Source: Cloacibacterium normanense (GTDB lineage: Bacteria > Bacteroidota > Bacteroidia > Flavobacteriales > Weeksellaceae). From it: a stretch of DNA of 64,000 nt. The notes beneath the pieces were generated by a model. That model was not told the origin of the DNA and ran no database searches. It saw nothing but the letters and a program-made list of their open reading frames with translations. Shown in pieces: positions 54,595-62,758 of the stretch; the stretch's first letter is position 1; each line of letters opens with the position of its first letter. The DNA lies in NCBI RefSeq assembly GCF_002943105.1, contig NZ_PTPZ01000002.1, forward strand, positions 411,852 to 475,851, given 5' to 3'. The position numbers were made by a program, and so were the translations under genes.

Positions 54595-55467
54595 TTAATT
54601 TTTTATGGCTTTTAAACTTAAATCTATATTTTCTGCGGAATGGGTAAGTGCTCCTGCAGAAATATAAGTGACACCTGTTCTTGCGATTTCGTTTAGTTGG
54701 TCTCTTGAAATTCCTCCTGAAGCTTCAGTTTCGCATTTTCCTGCAATAATTTTCACTGCTTCTGTCATGGTTTTTACATCCATATTATCTAGCATAATTC
54801 TATCAATTCCTTTTCCAGCAAGTTTTGCAGCTTCTTCTACTTCGGCTAGATTTCTGGTTTCTACTTCTACTTTTAGTTTTAATTTATTTTTTTTGAGGTA
54901 GTCTTGCGTCATTTTCACTGCATTGGTAATGCTTCCGTTGTAATCTATGTGATTGTCTTTCAGCATAATCATATCATACAAACCATATCTGTGATTGGTT
55001 CCGCCGCCAATTGCTACTGCCCATTTTTCACAAATTCTGAAATTTGGAGTAGTTTTTCTCGTGTCAAGCAATTTGGTTTTGGTTCCTAGAAGTCTAGAGT
55101 CCCACTCATGAGTTAAAGTAGCAATTCCGCTCATTCTTTGCATGCAATTTAGCACTAATCTTTCGGTAGAAAGGATAGAACGCGCACTTCCAGTAACGAT
55201 GAAAGCAATGTCGCCAACTTTTGCGTTTTCTCCATCTTTAATAAAAACCTCTACTTTTAAATCTTTGTCAAAAGTTTTAAAAATAATCTCTGCCAATTCT
55301 ACACCAGCCAAAATACAGTCTTCTTTTACCAAAAGTTTAGCACTTTGTACCAATTCTTTAGGGATGGTAGAAAGAGTAGAGTGGTCACCGCTTTGAATAT
55401 CTTCTTCTAAAGCAGATTTTATAAATTGTTTTAAGGCTTTATCGGTTACGTAATGTGGACGTTTCAT
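54595..55467 (-). CDS. nadC: quinolinate phosphoribosyltransferase
   Basis: 290 residues from the ATG at 55467 (MKRPHYVTDKAL). Makes nicotinate mononucleotide from quinolinate and PRPP, with CO2 loss. LVLNCMQRMSGIATLTHEW, LDTRKTTPNFR, the GGGTNHRYGLYDMIMLKDNH block and the closing ASGGISRDQLNEIA are intact. Follows nadB on the same strand; nadA is not in the window. Confidence 0.96.
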   Translation of the reverse strand: MKRPHYVTDKALKQFIKSALEEDIQSGDHSTLSTIPKELVQSAKLLVKEDCILAGVELAEIIFKTFDKDLKVEVFIKDGENAKVGDIAFIVTGSARSILSTERLVLNCMQRMSGIATLTHEWDSRLLGTKTKLLDTRKTTPNFRICEKWAVAIGGGTNHRYGLYDMIMLKDNHIDYNGSITNAVKMTQDYLKKNKLKLKVEVETRNLAEVEEAAKLAGKGIDRIMLDNMDVKTMTEAVKIIAGKCETEASGGISRDQLNEIARTGVTYISAGALTHSAENIDLSLKAIKN

Positions 55468-55503
55468 AGATGTAAATTTCAAGTTTTTATCTGTGATGAA
55501 TCT

Positions 55504-57078
55504 TTAAGCAAAATCTTTATTGTAAAAAGCACCTTTGTTTTCTTTCATCGCCAAAGAATGCTTAATAATAAGGTAAGAAACATTCACCAGATTTCTTAAT
55601 TCTGATAATTCTGGCGAAATTACTGAATAATTATACAATTCTGTAACCGCTTCGTAGATTTCTCTTTGTTTTTTTTGAGCAAGTTGCAATCTTTCGTTGC
55701 TTCTTACGATACTTACCAAATCGCTCATCATTTCTTGAAGTTGTTTTCTTAGATAAGTGATGAGTACTTTTTCTTCCATTACTTTCATGCCTTCTTCATT
55801 CCATTCTGGTACATTTTCTAGGTCGAAGTAATTAAATTCGTCTTTGTGAAGCAATTCTATAGATTTCATCGCAGCATTATGACCATAAACCAAACCTTCC
55901 AAAAGTGAATTAGAAGCGAGACGATTTGCGCCGTGCAATCCAGAATTGGTGCATTCTCCCACTGCAAATAGATTTTTGATAGAAGATTGTCCGTCTTTAT
56001 CTACCACGATTCCGCCCATTAAATAATGACTTGCAGGAACCACAGGAATCAGTTGTTTAAATGGATCAATTCCTTCATCCATACATTTTTGATAAATATT
56101 AGGAAAATGTTCTATGAACTTTTCTTTATCCATTTCTCTACAATCAAGGCCTACATATTCATCACCAGAAATTTTCATTTCGTTGTCAATGGCTCTTGCG
56201 ACAATATCACGCGAAGCTAATTCTTCTCGCTCATCATATTTGTGCATGAATTTTTCGCCATTTTTGGTTCTGAGTTTTGCGCCGTCACCGCGTACTGCTT
56301 CCGAAATTAGGAAGAGCATTCCGTCTCGTTTAGAATACATTGCGGTAGGGTGAAACTGAATGTATTGCATGTTAGAAACTTTACCGCGAGCTCTGTGTAC
56401 AAAAGCAATTCCGTCTCCTGTGGCAATTTTTGGATTTGTGGTGTTTTTATAAACGTGACCAGCTCCTCCAGTTGCTACCATGGTTACTTTTGCGGTAATT
56501 TTTTTTATTTTTTTATTTTTTTGGTCTAGAACATAAGCTCCATAACAAGAAATATTTTCTAAATCAAAGTTTTTATTGGGAATGTGGTGTTGAGTGATTA
56601 AATCAATAACGTAATGATAATCAAGAATTTCTATATTCGGAGATTTGTTGCAATATTCTAAAAGTGCCCGTTCTATTTCGGCACCTGTAATATCTTTATG
56701 GTGAACAATTCTAAATTCGGTGTGACCACCTTCTCTTCCGAGTTTAAATTCACCGTCTTCTTTTTTGTCAAAATTTACGCCCCATTCTACAATTTCTCTG
56801 AAACGGTCTGGTCCTTCTTTGATGACCATTTCTACCACTTCTCTATTGTTTTCGTAATCTCCAGCGCGCATCGTATCATCTATATGTTTCTGGAAATTAT
56901 CTGTGTCTAAATCCATTACTACTGCTAAACCACCTTGAGCATATTTGGTGTTGGTTTCGTCTTCCTCAGCTTTGGTGACGATGGTGATTTTAGCATCTGG
57001 TAATTTTTCAGAAATTTTAATGGCGTAAGAAAGTCCCGAAATTCCTGAGCCAATTACCAATACATCTGTTTTTATCAT
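55504..57078 (-). CDS. nadB: L-aspartate oxidase
   Basis: 524 residues. FAD flavoprotein that oxidises L-aspartate to iminoaspartate for NAD synthesis. Dinucleotide fold VIGSGISGLSYAI, active-site segments YAQGGLAVVM, EGGHTEFRIVHHKDITGAEI, QFHPTAMYS, SEAVRGDGAKL, and the GLHGANRLASNSLLEGLVYG motif; a C-terminal helical domain closes it. Upstream of nadC by 36 bp. A palindrome covers its promoter. Confidence 0.97.
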   Translation of the reverse strand: MIKTDVLVIGSGISGLSYAIKISEKLPDAKITIVTKAEEDETNTKYAQGGLAVVMDLDTDNFQKHIDDTMRAGDYENNREVVEMVIKEGPDRFREIVEWGVNFDKKEDGEFKLGREGGHTEFRIVHHKDITGAEIERALLEYCNKSPNIEILDYHYVIDLITQHHIPNKNFDLENISCYGAYVLDQKNKKIKKITAKVTMVATGGAGHVYKNTTNPKIATGDGIAFVHRARGKVSNMQYIQFHPTAMYSKRDGMLFLISEAVRGDGAKLRTKNGEKFMHKYDEREELASRDIVARAIDNEMKISGDEYVGLDCREMDKEKFIEHFPNIYQKCMDEGIDPFKQLIPVVPASHYLMGGIVVDKDGQSSIKNLFAVGECTNSGLHGANRLASNSLLEGLVYGHNAAMKSIELLHKDEFNYFDLENVPEWNEEGMKVMEEKVLITYLRKQLQEMMSDLVSIVRSNERLQLAQKKQREIYEAVTELYNYSVISPELSELRNLVNVSYLIIKHSLAMKENKGAFYNKDFA

Positions 57079-57117
57079 TTTAAAAATTGAGATTTGAAAT
57101 TAGAAAGTCTGTAAAAC

Positions 57118-57132
57118 TACATTTCAAATGTA
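57118..57132 (-). promoter_or_regulatory. nadB promoter with overlapping palindrome
   Basis: Minus-strand -7 box TACATTTG (57125-57132) lies in a perfect 7-1-7 palindrome TACATTT-C-AAATGTA (57118-57132), 40 nt before the ATG. The palindrome is a candidate operator for a repressor of NAD synthesis. Confidence 0.5.
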
Positions 57133-57194
57133 AGGATTTTGAAAAGAATAGGCAGAATTCTGCTAAAGAAATTGACTATAATCTTTATTCAGAT

Positions 57195-57671
57195 TTAAAA
57201 CAATCCGCCCTCTTTTTGATTTTCAAAGAAGGTGTCAATTTTTAAATTTGATGATTGAGAAGCTTTTACAGCGAGTTGGTCGCAGATTTCATTTTCAGGA
57301 TGACCAGCATGACCTTTTATCCAATGAAATTCTATTTTATGTTTCCTAAAAAGCGGAATAAATCTTTGCCACAAATCGGGATTTTTCACATTTTTAAACC
57401 CTTTTTTTATCCAACCAAAAATCCAATTTTGGTTAATAGCATCGGCTACATATTTAGAATCAGTGAAAACATGAACGTTTTCTTCGGGATTTTTCAACTT
57501 TTCAAGTGCTTCAATCACCGCGAGAAGTTCCATTCTATTGTTGGTGGTCAAACGGAAACCTTCGGAAAAAGTTTTTTGATATTTTTTTTCAGGAACACGC
57601 ATGAGAATTCCATAGCCACCTTTTCCAGGATTGCCACTACAAGCGCCGTCTGTGTAAATTTCGATTTTCAT
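57195..57671 (-). CDS. rnhA: ribonuclease HI
   Basis: 158 residues. Degrades RNA in RNA-DNA hybrids. All four carboxylates are visible: Asp in IYTDGACSGNPG, Glu in NNRMELLAVI, Asp in VFTDSKYVADAI and Asp in ENEICDQLA; the KGHAGHPEN loop with the His is intact. Same strand as dnaB upstream, separated by an 87-bp gap with a repeat. Confidence 0.97.
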   Translation of the reverse strand: MKIEIYTDGACSGNPGKGGYGILMRVPEKKYQKTFSEGFRLTTNNRMELLAVIEALEKLKNPEENVHVFTDSKYVADAINQNWIFGWIKKGFKNVKNPDLWQRFIPLFRKHKIEFHWIKGHAGHPENEICDQLAVKASQSSNLKIDTFFENQKEGGLF

Positions 57672-57689
57672 GTAAGTAAATTCGTGAAA

Positions 57690-57755
57690 CTGAAAATTCG
57701 TAAAATCGTGAGCAAAAATATATTTTTACAATTTTACGAATCTTCGATTTTACAT
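57690..57755. repeat. AT-rich repeat between rnhA and dnaB
   Basis: An 11-bp inverted repeat, ATTCGTAAAAT (57696-57706) and ATTTTACGAAT (57731-57741), then CGATTTTACA. The same words occur in the mfd upstream region and inside mfd. Confidence 0.5.
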
Positions 57756-57758
57756 TAT

Positions 57759-59324
57759 TTAGAACGGCATTTCAGCATCATCGTCATCATCATTCATGGC
57801 AGAACCAGAAATATTTCCGTTGTCTGGTAAACCAAATGCTGCACCTGGATCTATGGAAACTCGCAATTTATCAAAACCGCTTGGTTCATCCTGTTGCGCA
57901 AAACCAGAAGAATGATAGCTTCCGAAAACGTCTAAATCTGAGAATTTGGCTAAGCTTCCATGGAAACTTAATCTTACATCTGCAATAGAACCGTTTCTGT
58001 GCTTCGCAATGATAAGTTCTGCTTGGTTCGCAGAAGGTGTTTCGTCTTCCCAAGTGTCAATTTTATAATATTCTGGTCTGTAGATGAAAGAAACGATATC
58101 TGCATCTTGCTCAATTGCTCCAGATTCTCTCAAATCCGAAAGTTGAGGTCTCTTATTTGGACGGGTTTCTACGGTTCTGGATAACTGAGAAAGTGCAATA
58201 ACTGGAACGTTTAATTCTTTTGCAATGGCTTTTAGTGAACGAGAAATCGTCGCAATTTCTTGCTCTCTGTTTCCTGCTCCTTTTCCGCCAGAATTAGCGG
58301 TCATCAACTGTAAATAATCCACCATGATGATTCTTACGCCATGTTGCATTACCAATCTTCTACATTTTGCACGGAAATCAAACACCGAAAGTGCAGGTGT
58401 TTCGTCTATATAAAGCGGTGCGTTTTCAAGAGCGGCAACGTTTGAAAATAGTCTTTGCCATTCTTCTTCAGACATTTGTCCTTTTCTCAATTTTTCAGAA
58501 GAAATTCCTGTTTCTGAGGCAATCATCCTTGTGATGAGCTGTACAGATGCCATCTCCAGAGAGAATAGCGCCATCGGAATATTGTGTTCTACAGTGATGT
58601 TTCTCGCCATAGAAAGGAGAAATGCGGTTTTTCCCATTGCAGGACGTGCCGCGATGATGATTAAGTCAGAACTTTGCCATCCTCCTGTTTCTTTGTCTAC
58701 ATCTCTAAATCCTGATGGAATACCAGACAGTCCTTCTTTGTCTTTTAAAGACTTAATTTTATCAATCGCTTCTTTTACCAAGGAATTTGCGGTATCAAAA
58801 CCTTTTTTGATGGTTCCATTGGTAATTTCGAAAAAAGATTGTTCTGCTTTGTCCAGCAATTCAAAAACGTCTGTAGATTCCTTATAAGAACTGTCGATTA
58901 CATTCGCAGAAACATTAATCAAACTTCTGAGAATGAATTTTTCTAGAATTACACGAACGTGATATTCTATGTGAGCGCTCGAAGAAACGCCCATGGTAAG
59001 GTCTATAATGTAATGGTCACCTCCAGCAAAACCTAGTTTTTCTTCTTTTTTGAGCTCTTGGATTACGGTCATTAAATCTACAGGTTCGTTTTTTTCGTAC
59101 AATTTTAAAATTGCAGAAAAAATAACTTGATGTCTCGGGTCGTAAAAAACCTCGGGAGTTAATAAGTCTATAGAATAATCTAATCCTTTTTTGTCAATCA
59201 AAAAAGTTCCAATAACCAATTTCTCGAATTCAACTGCATTAGGCGGCATTTTGCCTGCTGAAATAGAAAGTTCCTTCGCGAAATTACCATGTGTTAAACT
59301 TGATAATGTTTCCTTCTGTGCCAT
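57759..59324 (-). CDS. dnaB: replicative DNA helicase
   Basis: 521 residues. N-terminal primase-interaction domain (EFEKLVIGTFLIDKKGLDYS), linker, then RecA-like motor: Walker A AARPAMGKTAFLLS, Walker B IIMVDYLQLMT, and LSQLSRTVETRPNKRPQLSD with the arginine finger region. A low-complexity acidic tail (DDDDDAEMPF). No intein is seen. The -7 box ends 4 nt before the ATG, so the mRNA is probably leaderless. Confidence 0.98.
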   Translation of the reverse strand: MAQKETLSSLTHGNFAKELSISAGKMPPNAVEFEKLVIGTFLIDKKGLDYSIDLLTPEVFYDPRHQVIFSAILKLYEKNEPVDLMTVIQELKKEEKLGFAGGDHYIIDLTMGVSSSAHIEYHVRVILEKFILRSLINVSANVIDSSYKESTDVFELLDKAEQSFFEITNGTIKKGFDTANSLVKEAIDKIKSLKDKEGLSGIPSGFRDVDKETGGWQSSDLIIIAARPAMGKTAFLLSMARNITVEHNIPMALFSLEMASVQLITRMIASETGISSEKLRKGQMSEEEWQRLFSNVAALENAPLYIDETPALSVFDFRAKCRRLVMQHGVRIIMVDYLQLMTANSGGKGAGNREQEIATISRSLKAIAKELNVPVIALSQLSRTVETRPNKRPQLSDLRESGAIEQDADIVSFIYRPEYYKIDTWEDETPSANQAELIIAKHRNGSIADVRLSFHGSLAKFSDLDVFGSYHSSGFAQQDEPSGFDKLRVSIDPGAAFGLPDNGNISGSAMNDDDDDAEMPF

Positions 59325-59328
59325 TGCA

Positions 59329-59336
59329 CAAAGATA
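59329..59336 (-). promoter_or_regulatory. -7 box of dnaB
   Basis: TATCTTTG on the minus strand, then TGCA and the dnaB ATG: spacing 4 nt. The rest of the 164-bp gap to the MFS gene shows nothing else. Confidence 0.65.
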
Positions 59337-59488
59337 GAATTTTTAAATTTTTTTTGAGGTTAAATCTGCTTTTTGCGGATAATAATCTGCAAATGCTTTG
59401 TTAATGGAAGATGAAGCGAAATTCCGAATGTTGATAAGTTTTTGACTTATTGATATTTAAACTTTTTTGAAAATAATTCTGGGCTTTT

Positions 59489-60724
59489 TTAATATTCCAT
59501 TTTTCTCAATTTTGGAACAAATTTCCCTACAAAAAGTGCAATAAGAACGGTCATGGTTCCGCCAAAAACGACTGACCTTACTACGCCTAAAAGTTTAGCA
59601 GCTACACCGCTTTCAAATTGTCCCATTTCGTTACTCGACATAATGAAGATTGAATTTGCACTCATCACTCTTCCTCTGATATGATCTGGAGTTTTCAACT
59701 GTACGATGGTTCCTCTTATCACGACTGAAATTCCGTCAAAAATTCCGCTCAACATAAGGAATAAGAAAGATAACCAGTAGAGTTTTGACAAGCCGAAACC
59801 AACGATGCATAAACCAAATCCAGCCACTACACCGATTAAAATTTTGCCCTGATTTTTTCTTAATGGAATGAAAGAAAGCGTTACAATAATCATCATAGAG
59901 CCAATATCTGATGCTGCGTTGAGAAGTCCGAAACCATCAGCTCCCACTTTTAAAATATCACTGGCAAAAACAGGAATCATGGCAACTGCTCCGCCAAAAA
60001 GTACGGCAAACATATCTAAACACAATGCTCCTAGAATTTCTTTCGTTCTATAAATGTAAGTGATTCCTTCTTTCATAGAAGTCCAAACTTGCAACTCATT
60101 TTTATGATATTCTGACTGTTGTTTTTTGATTTGAAAGAAAAATAAGGAAGCCAATAAAATTAAAAATAAAATAACGACAAGAGTCCATTTTATCGTGATG
60201 AGCGCGATGAGAAATCCGCCAATTGCGTGTCCTGAAACAGATGCAGTAAGAAAAGTAGCTTGGTTTAAGGTAATAGCGTTAGCTAATTTTTCTTGACCTA
60301 CAATTTTGGGAATCATTACCGGAACAATCGGGCCGATGAAAGCTCTACAAATTCCTGTAAAAAATATAATTCCGTAGATGTAATACGTGATTTCGAGACC
60401 TGTAAAATGAAGATTAGAAGCATAAAATGCAGGAATCAATAACAACGCAATCAGCACAAAATATCCCGAAGTGCACAAAAGAAGCATTCTTTTTTTCTCG
60501 TTCATGTCGATAACATGACCAGCGTACAATGCTGTAGAAACGGCAGGAATAACTTCCGAAAGTCCTATTAAACCTATCGAAAATGGATCTTTGGTGAGTT
60601 GATAAACCCACCATCCTAATAAAGTGGCGAGCATTCTAAACGCTAGAATTAGAAAAAATCTTCCGGTAAGTAAGTTTCGGAACTCTTTATTTTTTAGAGT
60701 TTTAATGGGCTCAAGAGAAATCAT
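59489..60724 (-). CDS. MFS transporter, EntS/DUF894-like
   Basis: 411 residues, twelve membrane helices. Begins with ISLEPIKTLKNKEFRNLLTG, and the RMLATLLGWWVYQLTKDPF and GLIGLSEVIPAVSTALYAGH stretches mark the TMR/EntS-like branch of the major facilitator superfamily (siderophore or drug export in known members). Substrate unknown. Divergent from the SMR gene with 59 bp between; both starts sit 4 nt after a -7 box. Confidence 0.87.
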   Translation of the reverse strand: MISLEPIKTLKNKEFRNLLTGRFFLILAFRMLATLLGWWVYQLTKDPFSIGLIGLSEVIPAVSTALYAGHVIDMNEKKRMLLLCTSGYFVLIALLLIPAFYASNLHFTGLEITYYIYGIIFFTGICRAFIGPIVPVMIPKIVGQEKLANAITLNQATFLTASVSGHAIGGFLIALITIKWTLVVILFLILLASLFFFQIKKQQSEYHKNELQVWTSMKEGITYIYRTKEILGALCLDMFAVLFGGAVAMIPVFASDILKVGADGFGLLNAASDIGSMMIIVTLSFIPLRKNQGKILIGVVAGFGLCIVGFGLSKLYWLSFLFLMLSGIFDGISVVIRGTIVQLKTPDHIRGRVMSANSIFIMSSNEMGQFESGVAAKLLGVVRSVVFGGTMTVLIALFVGKFVPKLRKMEY

Positions 60725-60728
60725 TGAG

Positions 60729-60736
60729 CAAATATA
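60729..60736 (-). promoter_or_regulatory. -7 box of MFS gene
   Basis: TATATTTG on the minus strand, then CTCA and the ATG at 60724. Confidence 0.6.
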
Positions 60737-60771
60737 AAAGAATTAGAAATATTTTTTTAATAGTTAAAGTC

Positions 60772-60779
60772 TATATTTG
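60772..60779 (+). promoter_or_regulatory. -7 box of SMR gene
   Basis: TATATTTG, then TGCT and the ATG at 60784. Confidence 0.6.
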
Positions 60780-60783
60780 TGCT

Positions 60784-61119
60784 ATGAATTGGTTAATACT
60801 CATCATCGCAGGATTATTCGAAACTGCATTTGCGTTTTGTTTAGGAAAAGCACAAGAAACCACAGGCAAAGAAAACCTCTATTGGTGGTCTGGATTTGCA
60901 GTTTGCCTTTTTCTTTCTATGTTTCTCATGTACAAAGCTATTGCTGGCGAAAACGGTTTGCCAATCGGTACAGCTTACGCAGTTTGGACGGGAATTGGAG
61001 CGGTAGGAAGCGTTTTGATGGGAATCTTTTTCTTTAACGAACCAGCCACTTTTTGGCGCATCTTTTTTGTGTCAACTTTAATCATTTCAATTGTAGGATT
61101 GAAGTTTGTGAGTGAGTAG
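60784..61119 (+). CDS. SMR-family exporter, Gdx/SugE subtype
   Basis: 111 residues from the ATG at 60784; an earlier in-frame start at 60724 would lie across the promoter. Four membrane helices; the essential Glu is in GLFETAFAFCLG, and LPIGTAYAVWTGIGAVGSVL with FFFNEPATFWR matches the Gdx/SugE (guanidinium exporter) subtype rather than EmrE. It works as an antiparallel dimer. No guanidine riboswitch fits in the promoter gap. Its stop abuts the convergent GH3 gene. Confidence 0.87.
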   Translation: MNWLILIIAGLFETAFAFCLGKAQETTGKENLYWWSGFAVCLFLSMFLMYKAIAGENGLPIGTAYAVWTGIGAVGSVLMGIFFFNEPATFWRIFFVSTLIISIVGLKFVSE

Positions 61120-62622
61120 TTAGATTTTAAAATTCTTTAAAAAATCGCCAATCTTTCTATCATTTGCCAAACGTGGAATTTTGTTTTGTCCGCCCAGTTT
61201 TCCTTCAGATTTTGCGTATTCTTGGAAGGCGTTTTTCTGCAATTTGGTGATTTTTAAAACTTGCAAAATATTTCCAGCAATCAAATCATCATAATACGTG
61301 TTTCTTTTGCGCATTTCTGCATCAAGGTTTTGACGGAAATCTTCTAAATTTTCTGGCTCTTTTTCAAATTCTATAAACCATTCATGGTGTGGCAATTCTC
61401 CATTTTCGGGATTTACCTGTGGAGCGAGATGAAACTCCGTAATTTGCGCTGGGAATTTCTCTACGGTTGCTTTCATTGCTTCTTCTACTTCAAAAGCAAT
61501 CACATGTTCACCAAAAGCTGAGGTGAAATGTTTGGTTCTTCCAGAAACTAAAATTCTATGTGGATTTTTAGAAATAAAACGTACCACATCACCAATAGAA
61601 TAAGCCCAAAGTCCAGAATTTGTTGTCAAAATCAATGCATAATCTTTATTGAGTTCAACATCTTTTAACGTCAATCTTGGAGCGTCTGGTTTACCATATA
61701 ATTCCAGCGGAATAAATTCGTAGAAAATTCCGTGATTCGATTGTAGTAAAAGTCCTTCTTTTTCATAATCATCTTGAAAAGCAAAAAAGCCTTCACTTGC
61801 AGGAAATGTTTGAATAATATCTACTTTTCCGCCCAATAATTCTTCCATTTTCTCACGATAAGGTTCGTAGTTTACACCGCCTGTTACAATGAGTTGAAGA
61901 TTTGGAAACAATTGTTTTATTTTTTTGCCATTTCTTTCAATCAATTTTTCAAAATACATAATTAACCAAGGTGGAATTCCCGAAATCAAAGTCATGTTCT
62001 CTTTTTCGGTTTCTTCTACAATTTTGTCCACTTTAGTTTCCCAATCTTCTATGCAATTGGTTTCGTAGCTCGGCAATCTGTTTTTTTGCAAATATTTTGG
62101 GATGTGATGCGCTACAATTCCTGAAAGTCTGCCTGTTTTTATATCGTTAATATCTTCCAGTTCTGGCGAACCTTGCAAGAAAATCATTTTTCCGTTTACA
62201 AAATCGGCATTATTTTTTTGAGCAATGTAGTGGAACAATGCAGATTGTGCTGCTTTTACCTGAAAATCCATTCCTTCTTTGGTCAAAGGAATATATTTGG
62301 TCCCAGAAGTGGTTCCAGAAGTTTTGGCAAAATATTCTGGTTTTTCTGGCCAAAGAATATTTTTGTCGCCGTGTTTTACTTTTTCTACAAAAGGTTTTAG
62401 GTCTTCGTAGTCAGAGATTTTCACGTTTTTCTGAAAATCTTCTACCGATTTTATTTCCAAAAAGTTATGCTGAAGTCCGAAAAGTGTTTTTTCGGATTTT
62501 TTGACCAAGTCTAATAACAATTTTTCCTGAAGAACTTCGGCGTTATTTTTGAAGTCTTCCGTTTTGGCAACATGGTTTTTCGCCCAAATTTTGGCGATGC
62601 TTTTCTTTAAGAAATTTATCAT
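61120..62622 (-). CDS. GH3 auxin-responsive promoter family enzyme
   Basis: 500 residues, GH3 family (acyl-adenylate/amido synthetase superfamily). The ATP-binding loops are present: YFAKTSGTTSGTKYIPLTKE, LIVTGGVNYEPYREKM and LTTNSGLWAYSIGDVVRF, followed by the HFTSAFGEHVIAFEVEEAM C-terminal domain start. Plant GH3 proteins join amino acids to jasmonate or auxin; bacterial substrates are unknown. Cytoplasmic, single gene. Confidence 0.9.
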   Translation of the reverse strand: MINFLKKSIAKIWAKNHVAKTEDFKNNAEVLQEKLLLDLVKKSEKTLFGLQHNFLEIKSVEDFQKNVKISDYEDLKPFVEKVKHGDKNILWPEKPEYFAKTSGTTSGTKYIPLTKEGMDFQVKAAQSALFHYIAQKNNADFVNGKMIFLQGSPELEDINDIKTGRLSGIVAHHIPKYLQKNRLPSYETNCIEDWETKVDKIVEETEKENMTLISGIPPWLIMYFEKLIERNGKKIKQLFPNLQLIVTGGVNYEPYREKMEELLGGKVDIIQTFPASEGFFAFQDDYEKEGLLLQSNHGIFYEFIPLELYGKPDAPRLTLKDVELNKDYALILTTNSGLWAYSIGDVVRFISKNPHRILVSGRTKHFTSAFGEHVIAFEVEEAMKATVEKFPAQITEFHLAPQVNPENGELPHHEWFIEFEKEPENLEDFRQNLDAEMRKRNTYYDDLIAGNILQVLKITKLQKNAFQEYAKSEGKLGGQNKIPRLANDRKIGDFLKNFKI

Positions 62623-62626
62623 TTGC

Positions 62627-62634
62627 CAAAGTTA
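62627..62634 (-). promoter_or_regulatory. -7 box of GH3 gene
   Basis: TAACTTTG on the minus strand, then GCAA and the ATG at 62622. Confidence 0.6.
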
Positions 62635-62654
62635 AAAATAAGTTTTGAAAAAAC

Positions 62655-62662
62655 TATCTTTG
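62655..62662 (+). promoter_or_regulatory. -7 box upstream of mfd
   Basis: TATCTTTG followed by CACCG, a typical strong Bacteroidota -7 box. The start of transcription would be near 62669, giving a leader of about 90 nt. Confidence 0.6.
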
Positions 62663-62672
62663 CACCGTCAAA

Positions 62673-62712
62673 CGATTTCGGAGCAACCCGAAATCGCTTT
62701 TGTCGTTTTATC
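62673..62712 (+). promoter_or_regulatory. leader hairpin upstream of mfd
   Basis: Stem CGATTTCGG / CCGAAATCG (62673-62681 and 62688-62696), 6-nt loop, followed by a T-rich tract (CTTTTGTCGTTTT). It resembles an intrinsic terminator a few nt after the promoter, so it may be an attenuator or end a very short RNA. Confidence 0.5.
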
Positions 62713-62758
62713 AATTTTTGAAAAACGATGAAAAAAATTACAACTTTACGATATTACA

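Noticed and set aside
60777-61037. Alternative-frame open frame overlapping the SMR gene
   Set aside because: It is a shadow frame; the SMR frame has the family motifs and the promoter.
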